Part shown: piece by piece, positions 37,691-46,153 of the stretch | Numbering within the stretch: position 1 is the stretch's first letter | Layout of the letters: every line of letters begins with the position of its first letter | NCBI GenBank assembly: GCA_002343075.1 | Contig: DDRH01000034.1 | Location: forward strand, 39,392-103,391 | Direction of reading: 5' to 3' | From: Phycisphaerales bacterium UBA2421 | GTDB lineage: Bacteria; Planctomycetota; Phycisphaerae; Tepidisphaerales; Tepidisphaeraceae | Length of the DNA: 64,000 nt | Translations under genes and position numbers: made by a program | Notes under the pieces: model-generated | Told to the model about the DNA's origin: nothing | Seen by the model: the letters and a program-made list of their open reading frames with translations, nothing else | Databases searched by the model: none

Positions 37691-38626
37691 ATGGCCACCG
37701 ATGACCTGATTACCGCCATAACCAGTTTGCGGACGGGCCGCGTTGGTGACCACGATCGCCCGCATAAGCCGGCGCTCTTGCTTGCGATTCTGGGATTGGC
37801 AGAACAGGGCCGGCTTCTGGAAAACCGCGTCTCGTATGGGCCGGAACTATTCGCTTTGTTCCGCCGCTATCTGCTCGCCGTTCGCACCGATTCCGACACG
37901 GTGAACATGCTGGACCCGTTCTGGCGACTTCGTACCGATGGAATCCTCGAACCGGTGCCTCGCGCCGGATTTGAGCAGGCGATCGCGGCCCGCTCGACGC
38001 CGCCGTCAGTCACCGAACTTCGGGAAATCACAGAAGGCTCACGCCTGCCTGATTCCCTGTTTCAGCAGATGAACGATCCCATCCACCGTGATCGGCTTCG
38101 AGACGCAATCGTGTCAAGGTACTTCGCCAGTCATCGGTCAGCGATCGATCAGATTACCCAGGAAGAGCGTTCAATCGGGGAGTGCGAACGGCAGCTTGAA
38201 CAAACCGGCGATTCGACAGTTGCTGACGGCGCGCCTGAGCCCGTGCGGGAGCAGGCTTTCCGAAGGGTGGTGCTGCGCGCTTACGACTACCGGTGTGCTG
38301 CCTGCGGCCTGCGCGTCATTGTTGACGACTTGGCACTGGTGGAAGCGGCGCACCTGATCCCCTGGGCCGAATGCCGGGATGATGACCCCCGTAACGGAAT
38401 CGCACTCTGCAAGAACCATCACTGGGCGATGGATCAATACCTGATCGCACCGACGCCGGATGCCCAGCCCGCATGGATGGTGAGCAGGTACCTCGACGAT
38501 CGAATCGAAGGTCAGCGGGAGATGCTGGACCTGAAGGGTCGAAGCGTGCTGTTGCCGCGGGAATCCCGGTTCTATCCGAAACGCCCGGCGCTGGCCTGGC
38601 GGCGCGACCGGTTGCTGCGGCACTGA
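37691..38626 (+). CDS. HNH endonuclease with SBD-like N-terminus
   Basis: A 311-residue nuclease. The C-terminal domain is an HNH/zinc type (CAACG..., AHLIPW, NGIALCKNHHWAMD). The N-terminal part has an HKPALLLAIL segment and a DPFWRL segment resembling, from memory, the sulfur-binding domain of ScoMcrA-type enzymes that cut phosphorothioate-modified DNA, so a modification-dependent (type IV-like) restriction role is possible. The ATG at 37691 is chosen because family-like sequence begins there; in-frame codons before it look non-coding. A degenerate copy of its C-terminal half is at 56212-56553. Confidence 0.8.
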   Translation: MATDDLITAITSLRTGRVGDHDRPHKPALLLAILGLAEQGRLLENRVSYGPELFALFRRYLLAVRTDSDTVNMLDPFWRLRTDGILEPVPRAGFEQAIAARSTPPSVTELREITEGSRLPDSLFQQMNDPIHRDRLRDAIVSRYFASHRSAIDQITQEERSIGECERQLEQTGDSTVADGAPEPVREQAFRRVVLRAYDYRCAACGLRVIVDDLALVEAAHLIPWAECRDDDPRNGIALCKNHHWAMDQYLIAPTPDAQPAWMVSRYLDDRIEGQREMLDLKGRSVLLPRESRFYPKRPALAWRRDRLLRH

Positions 38627-38703
38627 TCAGGCTGCCCCGGGCAGCTCGTTCAAATGCTGTTTTCGTTAAAGGTCGCCCGGGGGCGATTTAAACACAACTA
38701 CTC

Positions 38704-38766
38704 ACTTATTGTTACTTATTGCTTTACATGAGCCTTACTGCTAAAATGTCGATACTTCACTTATGG
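38704..38766 (+). promoter_or_regulatory. Candidate hipBA operator/promoter
   Basis: Two direct copies of ACTTATTG 10 bases apart (38704-38711 and 38714-38721), a related CACTTATGG overlapping the hipB start, and a TAAAAT -10-like hexamer preceded 17 bases upstream by TTGCTT. Spacing of one helical turn fits an autoregulatory HipB site. Seen by eye only. Confidence 0.4.
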
Positions 38767-39080
38767 AGTACAACCAGCCCGATTTTCAGCTTCTAACCCC
38801 CTCGGCGGCGCAGCGTCTGCTCGCAGATCGGGTGCGAGATGCGCGGCTGGCGATGGGGTTCAAGCAGTCCACGCTGGCGGCGCGGGCGGGTGTGTCGCTG
38901 CCCACGCTTCGCCGGTTTGAGCAGACCGGCGAAATCTCGCTCAAGCATCTGATGCTTATCTGCTACGTCCTGTCGCGCCTGAACGACTTTGACGCGCTGC
39001 TCCGCCCGGCAACGGCAGCGACGATGGCAGAACTCGAATCGCGGCTCGCGCGGCCGAGGCGGAAGCGCGGGTCGCGATGA
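38763..39080 (+). CDS. hipB: HipB-type antitoxin/XRE regulator
   Basis: A 105-residue DNA-binding protein with an XRE helix-turn-helix (R..RLAMGFKQSTLAARAGVSLPTLRRFE) at about residues 24-60 and a basic C-terminus. Its stop overlaps the hipA start (ATGA at 39077-39080), the normal antitoxin-then-toxin order. Binds HipA and represses the operon. Confidence 0.88.
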   Translation: MEYNQPDFQLLTPSAAQRLLADRVRDARLAMGFKQSTLAARAGVSLPTLRRFEQTGEISLKHLMLICYVLSRLNDFDALLRPATAATMAELESRLARPRRKRGSR

Positions 39081-40297
39081 AAAAGCTCGCCGTTCAACTT
39101 CGCTGGTCGCCGCAGGAAACGCTCACGGTCGGGCAGATCGCTGAGGCCGATCGCAGGATCTACTTCGAGTACGACGCAGACTTCCTTCGCCGCGGGTTGC
39201 AGCTCTCGCCATTCAAATGGCCGCCGCGCCCCGGGCTCATCGAGCACGTTGACCGAAACTTCGGGCCGCTGCCGGGCCTGTTTGACGATTCGTTGCCGGA
39301 TGGCTGGGGCCTGCTGCTGATGGATCGGCTGTTCCGCAAGCGTGGGCTGGACTTGGCCTCGCTCTCGCCGCTGGATCGCCTTGCGTACGTTGGCACCCAC
39401 GCGATGGGCTCGCTCACGTATCACCCGCCGACCACGGAGGAAGCGATCGATCATCGCATTATCGACCTGCACGCCATCGGGAAGAACGCGCGTGAGATCC
39501 ATAGCGGTGAAGCGGCGGACGTGCTGCCGGAGCTGATGCGCGCCGGTGGATCGGCCGGTGGAGCCCGTCCCAAGGTGCTGGTCGGCGTCAAAGGCAAGAA
39601 CATCATCTCCGGCGAAGATGAACTTCCCCCAGACTTTGAGCCGTGGATCGTTAAGTTCTCCGCCACGGCCGATATGCGCGACGCAGGTCCGGTTGAGTAC
39701 GCCTACTCCCTCATGGCCCGCGCCGCCGGCATCGATATGCCCGAGACGAAGCTGTTCCAGGTCGGCAAGAACGAAGCCTACTTCGGTGTGCGCCGGTTCG
39801 ACCGGGACGATCAGCGACGGCGATTGCACGTGCATACCTTTGGCAACCTGATTCACGCCAACTTCCGCATTCCCTCGACGGATTACGCCGACCTGCTCAA
39901 GGTCACCCGCACCCTGACGAGGAACCATCAGGATGTACTGAAGGTGTTCCGGCGAATGGTCTTCAACATCGTCGCGCACAACCGTGACGATCACGCCAAA
40001 AACTTCGCCTTCGTCATGAACCCAGCCGGCGAGTGGTCGCTTTCACCCGCGTACGACCTGACCTACGCCGCAGGCCCCGGCGGAGAACACACGATGACCG
40101 TTGCCGGCGAAGGGCGCGAACCCACGCGCGAATACGTGCTCAAGCTTGCCGAGCAGTTCGATATCAAGCTGAAGCAGGCCGGCGCGATCATCGGCGAAGT
40201 GAAAGCCGCCGCCGACCAGTGGGCGAAGTTCGCTGCCGAAGCCGGATGCACGAAGAAGTGTGCTCAAACGATCAAGGCGGTCATTCGCCGGGTTTGA
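39077..40297 (+). CDS. hipA: HipA-type kinase toxin
   Basis: A 406-residue serine/threonine kinase of the HipA family; E. coli HipA phosphorylates glutamyl-tRNA synthetase and induces persistence. Visible are the N-terminal HipA_N region with LPDGWGLLLMDR, the ATP-binding GGSAGGARPKVLV loop, the catalytic HNRDDHAKNFAF segment and the AYDLTY metal site. Length and motifs are intact. In an island the pair would stabilise inheritance. Confidence 0.9.
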   Translation: MKKLAVQLRWSPQETLTVGQIAEADRRIYFEYDADFLRRGLQLSPFKWPPRPGLIEHVDRNFGPLPGLFDDSLPDGWGLLLMDRLFRKRGLDLASLSPLDRLAYVGTHAMGSLTYHPPTTEEAIDHRIIDLHAIGKNAREIHSGEAADVLPELMRAGGSAGGARPKVLVGVKGKNIISGEDELPPDFEPWIVKFSATADMRDAGPVEYAYSLMARAAGIDMPETKLFQVGKNEAYFGVRRFDRDDQRRRLHVHTFGNLIHANFRIPSTDYADLLKVTRTLTRNHQDVLKVFRRMVFNIVAHNRDDHAKNFAFVMNPAGEWSLSPAYDLTYAAGPGGEHTMTVAGEGREPTREYVLKLAEQFDIKLKQAGAIIGEVKAAADQWAKFAAEAGCTKKCAQTIKAVIRRV

Positions 40298-40350
40298 TCG
40301 AGCGCTCTGCTGGGATCCCGTTTCTTGTTCTTTGGCGTTTTCTGGTTCCC

Positions 40351-41790
40351 TTACGGCGTCGGAGCGGATTCAGGTTCATAGATGGGCAATGGGACGTATT
40401 GCGCCCGCCCTTCGGCATCAACAGTTCGCCGAACCCATGCTGGCTTGGGCAAGTCGGCAGCCCATTGGTCGAGCCGGGCACGGAGGTGCCTGACAATCTC
40501 AGGATGGGCCTGCGCGAGGTTCTTGGTCTCACCGATGTCGGAATCGAGGTCGAACAATTGAACTGCGCGATTCTCAAGGGCGATGAGCTTCCAGTTAGAT
40601 TCGCGGATGGCAAAGTGCCTGTGATACCGCCAGTACAACGTTTCGTGCGGTGCCGCAGCATTCTCGCCGAGCAGAAGCGGGAGAAGATCCTTGCCATCCA
40701 GCGCGTGCTGGCTCAGGTGGCGTGCTTGCGCCGCTGCCAGAGATGTGGGAAGGACGTCCAGAGAGGAGACGGGTTGCGAAAGCGTCTGACCGGCCGCGAT
40801 TTTAGCAGGCCAGCTTATCAGCATCGGCACGCGAATCCCGCCTTCCCAGAACGTTCCTTTACGACCTCCCAAAGGATCGTTGCGCGCAGGACTTGAAGCC
40901 GCATATCCCTGGCCGGAAGCGCCGCCGTTGTCGGAAAGGAAGATGACCAGAGTGTTTCGATCCAACGCCCTATCACTTAGCGACTGCATGATCTGGCCGA
41001 CCGCGTCATCCACTGCACTGATCATCGCGGCATAAATCCGTCGGTCCTTTTGCAGATTGGGGAAGCGTTCCAAGTAGGCTTTCGGCGCGCTCATAGGATT
41101 GTGAACAGCATTGAACGGCAAAAACAGAAAGAAAGGCCGGTCGTCACTTTGCTGAATGAACCGCACGGCTTCTCGAGCGAAGGCATCGGTGAGATAATCC
41201 GGTTCGTCCACGATCTCGTGATTGCGATAGATTGGCGCTGAACGCCCGTTAGTCAGAGGTCTTCCCAGAAGACCAGCGGTTTCTCCTTTATCGCGTCGGA
41301 TATAGTCGTTGACACCGGGAAGAAACCCGAAGAATTCATCAAAGCCGCGATCGTTGGGTCGGCGGCCTTCGCGGATGCCCACATCCCATTTGCCGACGAT
41401 ACCTGTTCGATATCCTGCGGCTTTGAGACTTTCGGCAATCGTCTTCTCAGACATCGGTATGCCAAAGTTCGCCTCAGGATCGGGTCCGCCGTTGTCATCA
41501 AAACCGAACCGTTGCTGGTACCGACCGGTCAAGAGTCCGGCGCGCGAGGGCGCGCAAATCGGACAAGTGACGTAGGCCTGGGTGAAGCGGGCACCGGCTC
41601 GTGCGATGGAATCAATGTGCGGCGTCGGGATATCCCCTGAGCCTTGTGCGCCCAAATCCGCATAGCCCAGGTCATCCGCCAGGACCACGACGATGTTCGG
41701 CCGCTGATCGGCGATCACCATTTGAGGTCGCAGCGAGACTGCCGTCAGGCTCGCAACCGCCGTCAGGATGAAGCGATGCAATCTCTTCAT
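40351..41790 (-). CDS. Sulfatase, exported
   Basis: Formylglycine-dependent sulfatase of 479 residues with a signal peptide (residues 1-28). Metal ligands DD at 39-40, the C-x-P-S-R maturation motif with Cys79 (CAPSRAGLLTGR), a G.VGKW..G segment and LSDNGG. Removes sulfate esters from polysaccharides or sulfated sugars in the periplasm. Start chosen at 41790, giving the signal peptide; a longer frame adds 26 unconvincing residues. It is divergent from the PEP-CTERM protein gene and next to the sugar operon, matching the cargo theme. Confidence 0.9.
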   Translation of the reverse strand: MKRLHRFILTAVASLTAVSLRPQMVIADQRPNIVVVLADDLGYADLGAQGSGDIPTPHIDSIARAGARFTQAYVTCPICAPSRAGLLTGRYQQRFGFDDNGGPDPEANFGIPMSEKTIAESLKAAGYRTGIVGKWDVGIREGRRPNDRGFDEFFGFLPGVNDYIRRDKGETAGLLGRPLTNGRSAPIYRNHEIVDEPDYLTDAFAREAVRFIQQSDDRPFFLFLPFNAVHNPMSAPKAYLERFPNLQKDRRIYAAMISAVDDAVGQIMQSLSDRALDRNTLVIFLSDNGGASGQGYAASSPARNDPLGGRKGTFWEGGIRVPMLISWPAKIAAGQTLSQPVSSLDVLPTSLAAAQARHLSQHALDGKDLLPLLLGENAAAPHETLYWRYHRHFAIRESNWKLIALENRAVQLFDLDSDIGETKNLAQAHPEIVRHLRARLDQWAADLPKPAWVRRTVDAEGRAQYVPLPIYEPESAPTP

Positions 41791-42331
41791 GGATACTGCC
41801 TTTGAAAACCCTAACTGGAGATGCTTCCCGTTAAACCCGCAAACGACAGTGAGACCCCAAGCAATCATCCTTCTCTAGAAATGAATGTCAATATTAAATT
41901 CTCTTTATTTCCGAAGTGCGGAATTGCGACGACTGAACGCTCCTCTTCGTCTTCAACGAACACCGTATCCAGATCGCCGCCATACTCGCAAGTCGGACCG
42001 ATACCTCGGGCCGACACAACATTTGACTCGCAGCGTTACCTCGCACTAATTGCTGATCAACCCGCACCACACGCCGATGGCTAACCGATCCATTGAAAGG
42101 GGTCGACCCTGAGATCCCATGCCGGTTCGGCACGGTGTATTTCATAGTGAATTGCGCTCGATCAAGGGGCCAAAACATCATTGTTTGCGATGAACTCAGC
42201 ATCGCTGAGCGGGCCATGCACAAACTGGAAAGATTTAAAAATATTACCTTGACAAAAATTTCTTGCGCTGGCACTATTGACCTTGGCGGTATTCACTTGG
42301 CCGTCAGGCGGCAAGATAAGGAGAGAGGAAA
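41791..42331. other. Divergent regulatory intergenic region
   Basis: 541 bases without a credible gene, between the sulfatase (minus) and PEP-CTERM protein (plus). AT-richer than its surroundings near 41880-41920 and 42220-42270. Holds the plus-strand promoter candidate at 42249-42277; a minus-strand promoter for the sulfatase is likely here but not clear. Confidence 0.55.
42249..42277 (+). promoter_or_regulatory. Sigma70-type promoter candidate
   Basis: TTGACA at 42249-42254, 17-base spacer, CACTAT at 42272-42277, about 55 bases before the ATG of the PEP-CTERM protein. The -35 is perfect, the -10 weak. Confidence 0.5.
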
Positions 42332-44152
42332 ATGTTGAAAAGAAAACTCATTCGCGGCGCAACGTTCGGTGTTGTGGCTGGACTTAATGTTCAGGCACTT
42401 GCACAACTTGAGGCGTACGAGGGTTTTGACTACCCCGTTGGTGCACTCGGCACGCAAGCCGGTGGCACCGGGTTTTCGTCGAATTGGGGGTCGGCTGTCG
42501 TATCGGGTGCGGTTTCAGGTTCGTCAGTTCATCAGGTGGATGGGACCAGTTTGAGCGTGGCGGGATACCCCTTTGCGACCACCGGGGGGCATCTGTTTGA
42601 TAACGGCGGTACCACAGCGTTCTCATTCCGCACGCTCGCAGCGCCGATCAACATGAACACCGACTCGGTCCGGTACATGAGTTTTCTCCTCCAGAAGGAT
42701 GTTAAAGTACCCGACACTGGTTTGAGCCAGATTGCACAGGTTCGGCTGAATCAGGGCGCCACGAATCGCTTTATCGCCGGTGTTAACTCCGATGAATCGC
42801 TTCGGCTGACCGCTGGCAGCGCCGTCGGAACGCCGGCTGGAATGCACGTCGGCGGGGTGAACTATCTGTATGTGGTGAAGTTCGTCAGTTCGACCACGGT
42901 GCTCGAAGATCAAGTCTTCCTGCAGGTGTTCAAAGATGGTGAAACACTGACTTCCGAGCCACTGTCTGTTGCCGACTGGACTTTAGTCGTGCCCAAATTT
43001 AGCAGCACCGCAAGTTGGAATCAGTTCAACTTTGTCGAAGGGTTGGATGCGGTGGGCCGGGTGGATGAAATTCGCATCGGCGCAAGCTGGGCGGACGTGG
43101 GAGGCAGCGCAACCCCACAAAAGTGGACCGCCGCCGCGGGCGGAAACTGGTCCGATTCTGGCAATTGGTCCGGCGGCGTTCCTAACTCCGTCGACGCGCT
43201 GGCCAACTTCAGCGACGCCATCACGGGTGCCCAGTGGATCACACTTGATGCTCCCCACACTGCCGGTACCGTTCGCTTCAACAACCTCAATGCATACACC
43301 GTCGGCGGTACGCAGACGCTGACCCTCAATAGCGCATCAGGGCAGGCTACTCTTAGAGTGCAAAGTGGTAATCACACGATCTCCGCCCCAATTCACAGTA
43401 GTGATGATCTGTTTATCGCGGTTGAAAGCGCCACCGATTCGCTGACGTTGTCGGGCGATCTGACGTTTGATGCCAACACCAACCTCACGCGCGCCGGCGG
43501 CGGCTCGTTGTCGCTGAAAAGCGCGAAAGTGAACTCGTTGACCGTCGGCACCGGCACGATGGTGCTTCTTGCCGGTGCCGATTTTACCACACGCGCAACT
43601 TCTCTGAACATTTCCGGTGCATCTAACGCATGGACTGGGAAGCTCGACATCAACGACAACCTGGTGGCCGTCGAGTACTCATCAGCCTCGCCATTGGCGA
43701 CGATTGCGAACCAGATACTGCAAGGCTATGCCGGTGGCGCGTGGAACGGGCTGGGCATTTCAAGTTCGGTTGCCGCGGTGACTCCCGCCGGGTTTGCGAT
43801 CGGATTTGGAGAGGCAAGCGGATTGGGAATCACCACTTTCGGAGACGAGGCGATTGAAGGAAATGCTGTGTTGTTCCGGCTGACAATTCCGGGCGACGCA
43901 GATTTAAGCGGAGGGGTAAACCTCGACGATTTCACCCGCCTAGCCGCCGGATTTGGCAACGGGTCCACATGGACCGAAGGCGATTTCAACTTTGATGGTG
44001 CGGTCAACCTGGACGACTTCACCGCGCTGGCTGCAAACTTCGGCCAGAGTGTTAGCGCCGCACCTGCCCGATCCAACAGCCCCGTGCCGGAGCCAAGTGC
44101 GGGCCTCCTGTTTTCGATGACCGCCGCGGGCTTCCTGCGCCGCCGACGGTAA
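42332..44152 (+). CDS. PEP-CTERM protein with dockerin-like repeats
   Basis: A secreted 606-residue protein with a signal peptide (about residues 1-25), a beta-rich middle with a lectin/LamG-like opening (AYEGFDYPVG) and a long array of beta-strand repeats, then two dockerin-like calcium repeats near the C-terminus (GDADLSGGVNLDDFTRLA and DFNFDGAVNLDDFTALA), and a PEP-CTERM sorting tail (VPEPS, helix, RRRR). AGGAGAGAGG precedes the ATG. The tail is recognised by an exosortase; the dockerin-like repeats may tether it. Probably a surface protein tied to the neighbouring sugar genes. Confidence 0.85.
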   Translation: MLKRKLIRGATFGVVAGLNVQALAQLEAYEGFDYPVGALGTQAGGTGFSSNWGSAVVSGAVSGSSVHQVDGTSLSVAGYPFATTGGHLFDNGGTTAFSFRTLAAPINMNTDSVRYMSFLLQKDVKVPDTGLSQIAQVRLNQGATNRFIAGVNSDESLRLTAGSAVGTPAGMHVGGVNYLYVVKFVSSTTVLEDQVFLQVFKDGETLTSEPLSVADWTLVVPKFSSTASWNQFNFVEGLDAVGRVDEIRIGASWADVGGSATPQKWTAAAGGNWSDSGNWSGGVPNSVDALANFSDAITGAQWITLDAPHTAGTVRFNNLNAYTVGGTQTLTLNSASGQATLRVQSGNHTISAPIHSSDDLFIAVESATDSLTLSGDLTFDANTNLTRAGGGSLSLKSAKVNSLTVGTGTMVLLAGADFTTRATSLNISGASNAWTGKLDINDNLVAVEYSSASPLATIANQILQGYAGGAWNGLGISSSVAAVTPAGFAIGFGEASGLGITTFGDEAIEGNAVLFRLTIPGDADLSGGVNLDDFTRLAAGFGNGSTWTEGDFNFDGAVNLDDFTALAANFGQSVSAAPARSNSPVPEPSAGLLFSMTAAGFLRRRR

Positions 44153-44191
44153 CTCAGCGACGGCGTGAGTAGTTTCATCGTTGACGAATTG

Positions 44192-44221
44192 CCGCCGGAA
44201 ACCTTTTAGGGCTTCCGGCGG
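44192..44221. terminator. Bidirectional terminator-like hairpin
   Basis: A 9-bp perfect stem (CCGCCGGAA / TTCCGGCGG) with a 12-base loop, between the convergent PEP-CTERM and glycosidase genes; followed by TGCTGCTTT on plus. The T-tract is short, so a moderate terminator. Confidence 0.65.
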
Positions 44222-44248
44222 TGCTGCTTTACGACGCGTTGCGTATGG

Positions 44249-46153
44249 TTAATCCCGAAGCGGAAAGGATGCATAACCGTGCTCGATCAGCGACATGAGC
44301 GCCAAGAGCCCGCCCCAACCGTACAGCGGATGGGAATGACTCGTGCGCCCCCCACCGCCATCGACACCAGAGTAGTTTTCCGCGACCACGCGTTCAGACT
44401 GCCAGTTGTTCAGCAGCACTTGCAGCGACTTGTCGGCCAGTGTGGTTCGAGCGGGGTGGCCGATGCGCTTCAACCCCAACCACGTGAGAAAACTCGTCGG
44501 CGGCCAGATTCGGCCGCGCATGTAGAGCTGTTGTGAGAAGTTCGCGTCATCGCGCGGGCAGACCGGCGGCATCCATTCGCCGAAGAATTTCTCGGGATTC
44601 AGCAGATGTTTGCTGATGATTTCTTCTACCTGCGATTCAGAAGCGATGCCGCACATCAAAGGATAGAAACTGGTGAGCGCACTGCTCTTGGGAAACTCGC
44701 GCGTGTCCACACGGCGATTTGAGTAAATCCCGTCGTCGGCCGACCAGGTGTGCTTCAGTCTTTCGGCGTACTGTTCCGCACGCTCTCGCAACTCGCGGGC
44801 ATCCGCATCTTGCCCGAGATCCGTCGCAAGTTTCGCCAAGCAGCGACAATCGCTGATGTACAACGCATTAAGTCCCGTGTCTTCGGTCATCATCAAATGA
44901 CTCTTCGGATCGAACGGCGCATTGTCGTAAATCGATGCGTTGTCGAGCCCCGATTCCAGCGCGGCCCCGGCGGCGGTGTTGGGTTGGATTGCTTCAGCCG
45001 GATCGCCCACGCGCGGTCGTGCCGGATGCGAGCCCAGTGAAAGTGAACCGACCGCGTTTCGTCGATGCGCATGCCACCAGCGGTTCCACGCCATCAGCGC
45101 CGGATACACCGCGGCGACTGCATCGAGATTTGGCGATCTCAGATGCATCGCCAGTGCCGCCACCGATCCCACCGGAGGTTGCGAGCGATCCCACGAACGC
45201 CGGCCGGAACCTTGCGCCACATTGGGCACGAACTGATCGTCAACCGCTTCGCGAAACATCTCGGCTAGCATCGAGTAACCCAGATCGGGATCATCCAGCG
45301 CAATCATCCACGCCATGAAAAAGCCATCCCAGCAGAACACCGCGTATCCGCCGCGCCAGCAATTCCAGTCGCGGGCTACACATGTGAGTGCGCGGTTGTA
45401 CTTCGGTTCGTAGATCAGATTCCAGCCGAGGCAGGCTTGCATCGCTTCGTGAGCTTCGGCTAACTCGCCATATTCTGCGTGCTGCGCTGCGTCGCTTTCT
45501 CGGGCGGACTTGATGGCGCGTTGGGCGTCTTCGACCGAGACCTGAATACCTGTTGATACGACGACTTGTCGATCCAATCGCACCGCTATGTACGCGCCGT
45601 CTGCTGGAAGATTCGGCTCGATAACCGGGGTTCCTGTCGTGAAGATAGACACTTCGCCACTCGGAACTTGCCCGACAATTTGGTTTTCGGTGCGCCGCGA
45701 AGTTACACCCTCGCGGCCCCAGCACACTGCGGCGCGTATGGTAAGAATCTGCATCCATTGCGACGGTTCGTGCGGCGTGATCAGCGCGATCCACTCTCGC
45801 CCGCTCGCACAAGTCTCGACTGTGAAGCGCGAAGCACGCAGCGTGAGATCGACGCGCGTATAGCTGCCATCGTACGCGTGCGGGCCAGGGCGAACTTCGA
45901 TCGTGTGACCGACAGGGAGTTGCTTGTCCTGACTCGTCAACTTCGTCCCGGCAGTGCGGCCGGCGTCGGTTACGCCGAAGTGGGCGTCGTTCAGCCACAC
46001 CAGCTTGTCGAGCAATGCGAAGCCAAGCGAGATTCCCAGGCCATCGGGAAGTAGTACATGCCGCAGCACGCTGCGCGTATCCCATGTGTTCCAGCCAGTA
46101 CAGCGGCGGCGGTGAAACTGATCTGCGAACTCAATTGCTTTCGAGTTATTCAT
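44249..46153 (-). CDS. Glycoside hydrolase, (alpha/alpha)6 type (GH63/trehalase-like)
   Basis: A 634-residue soluble protein resembling the GH63/MGH1-type and trehalase-like (alpha/alpha)6-barrel glycosidases, with the CWDGFFMAWM segment, the DWNCWRGGY segment and the Trp/Gly-rich C-terminal barrel (RTSHSHPLYGWGGLLAL). The ATG at 46153 overlaps the transporter stop (ATGA), so it is coupled to it; an upstream in-frame extension is antisense-like. It has no signal peptide, so it likely acts on sugar imported by the adjacent transporter. Exact substrate unknown. Confidence 0.75.
   Translation of the reverse strand: MNNSKAIEFADQFHRRRCTGWNTWDTRSVLRHVLLPDGLGISLGFALLDKLVWLNDAHFGVTDAGRTAGTKLTSQDKQLPVGHTIEVRPGPHAYDGSYTRVDLTLRASRFTVETCASGREWIALITPHEPSQWMQILTIRAAVCWGREGVTSRRTENQIVGQVPSGEVSIFTTGTPVIEPNLPADGAYIAVRLDRQVVVSTGIQVSVEDAQRAIKSARESDAAQHAEYGELAEAHEAMQACLGWNLIYEPKYNRALTCVARDWNCWRGGYAVFCWDGFFMAWMIALDDPDLGYSMLAEMFREAVDDQFVPNVAQGSGRRSWDRSQPPVGSVAALAMHLRSPNLDAVAAVYPALMAWNRWWHAHRRNAVGSLSLGSHPARPRVGDPAEAIQPNTAAGAALESGLDNASIYDNAPFDPKSHLMMTEDTGLNALYISDCRCLAKLATDLGQDADARELRERAEQYAERLKHTWSADDGIYSNRRVDTREFPKSSALTSFYPLMCGIASESQVEEIISKHLLNPEKFFGEWMPPVCPRDDANFSQQLYMRGRIWPPTSFLTWLGLKRIGHPARTTLADKSLQVLLNNWQSERVVAENYSGVDGGGGRTSHSHPLYGWGGLLALMSLIEHGYASFPLRD

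Noticed and set aside
41894..42274. Open frame of 126 codons in the sulfatase intergenic region
   Set aside because: No Shine-Dalgarno and no recognisable composition; overlaps the promoter candidate.
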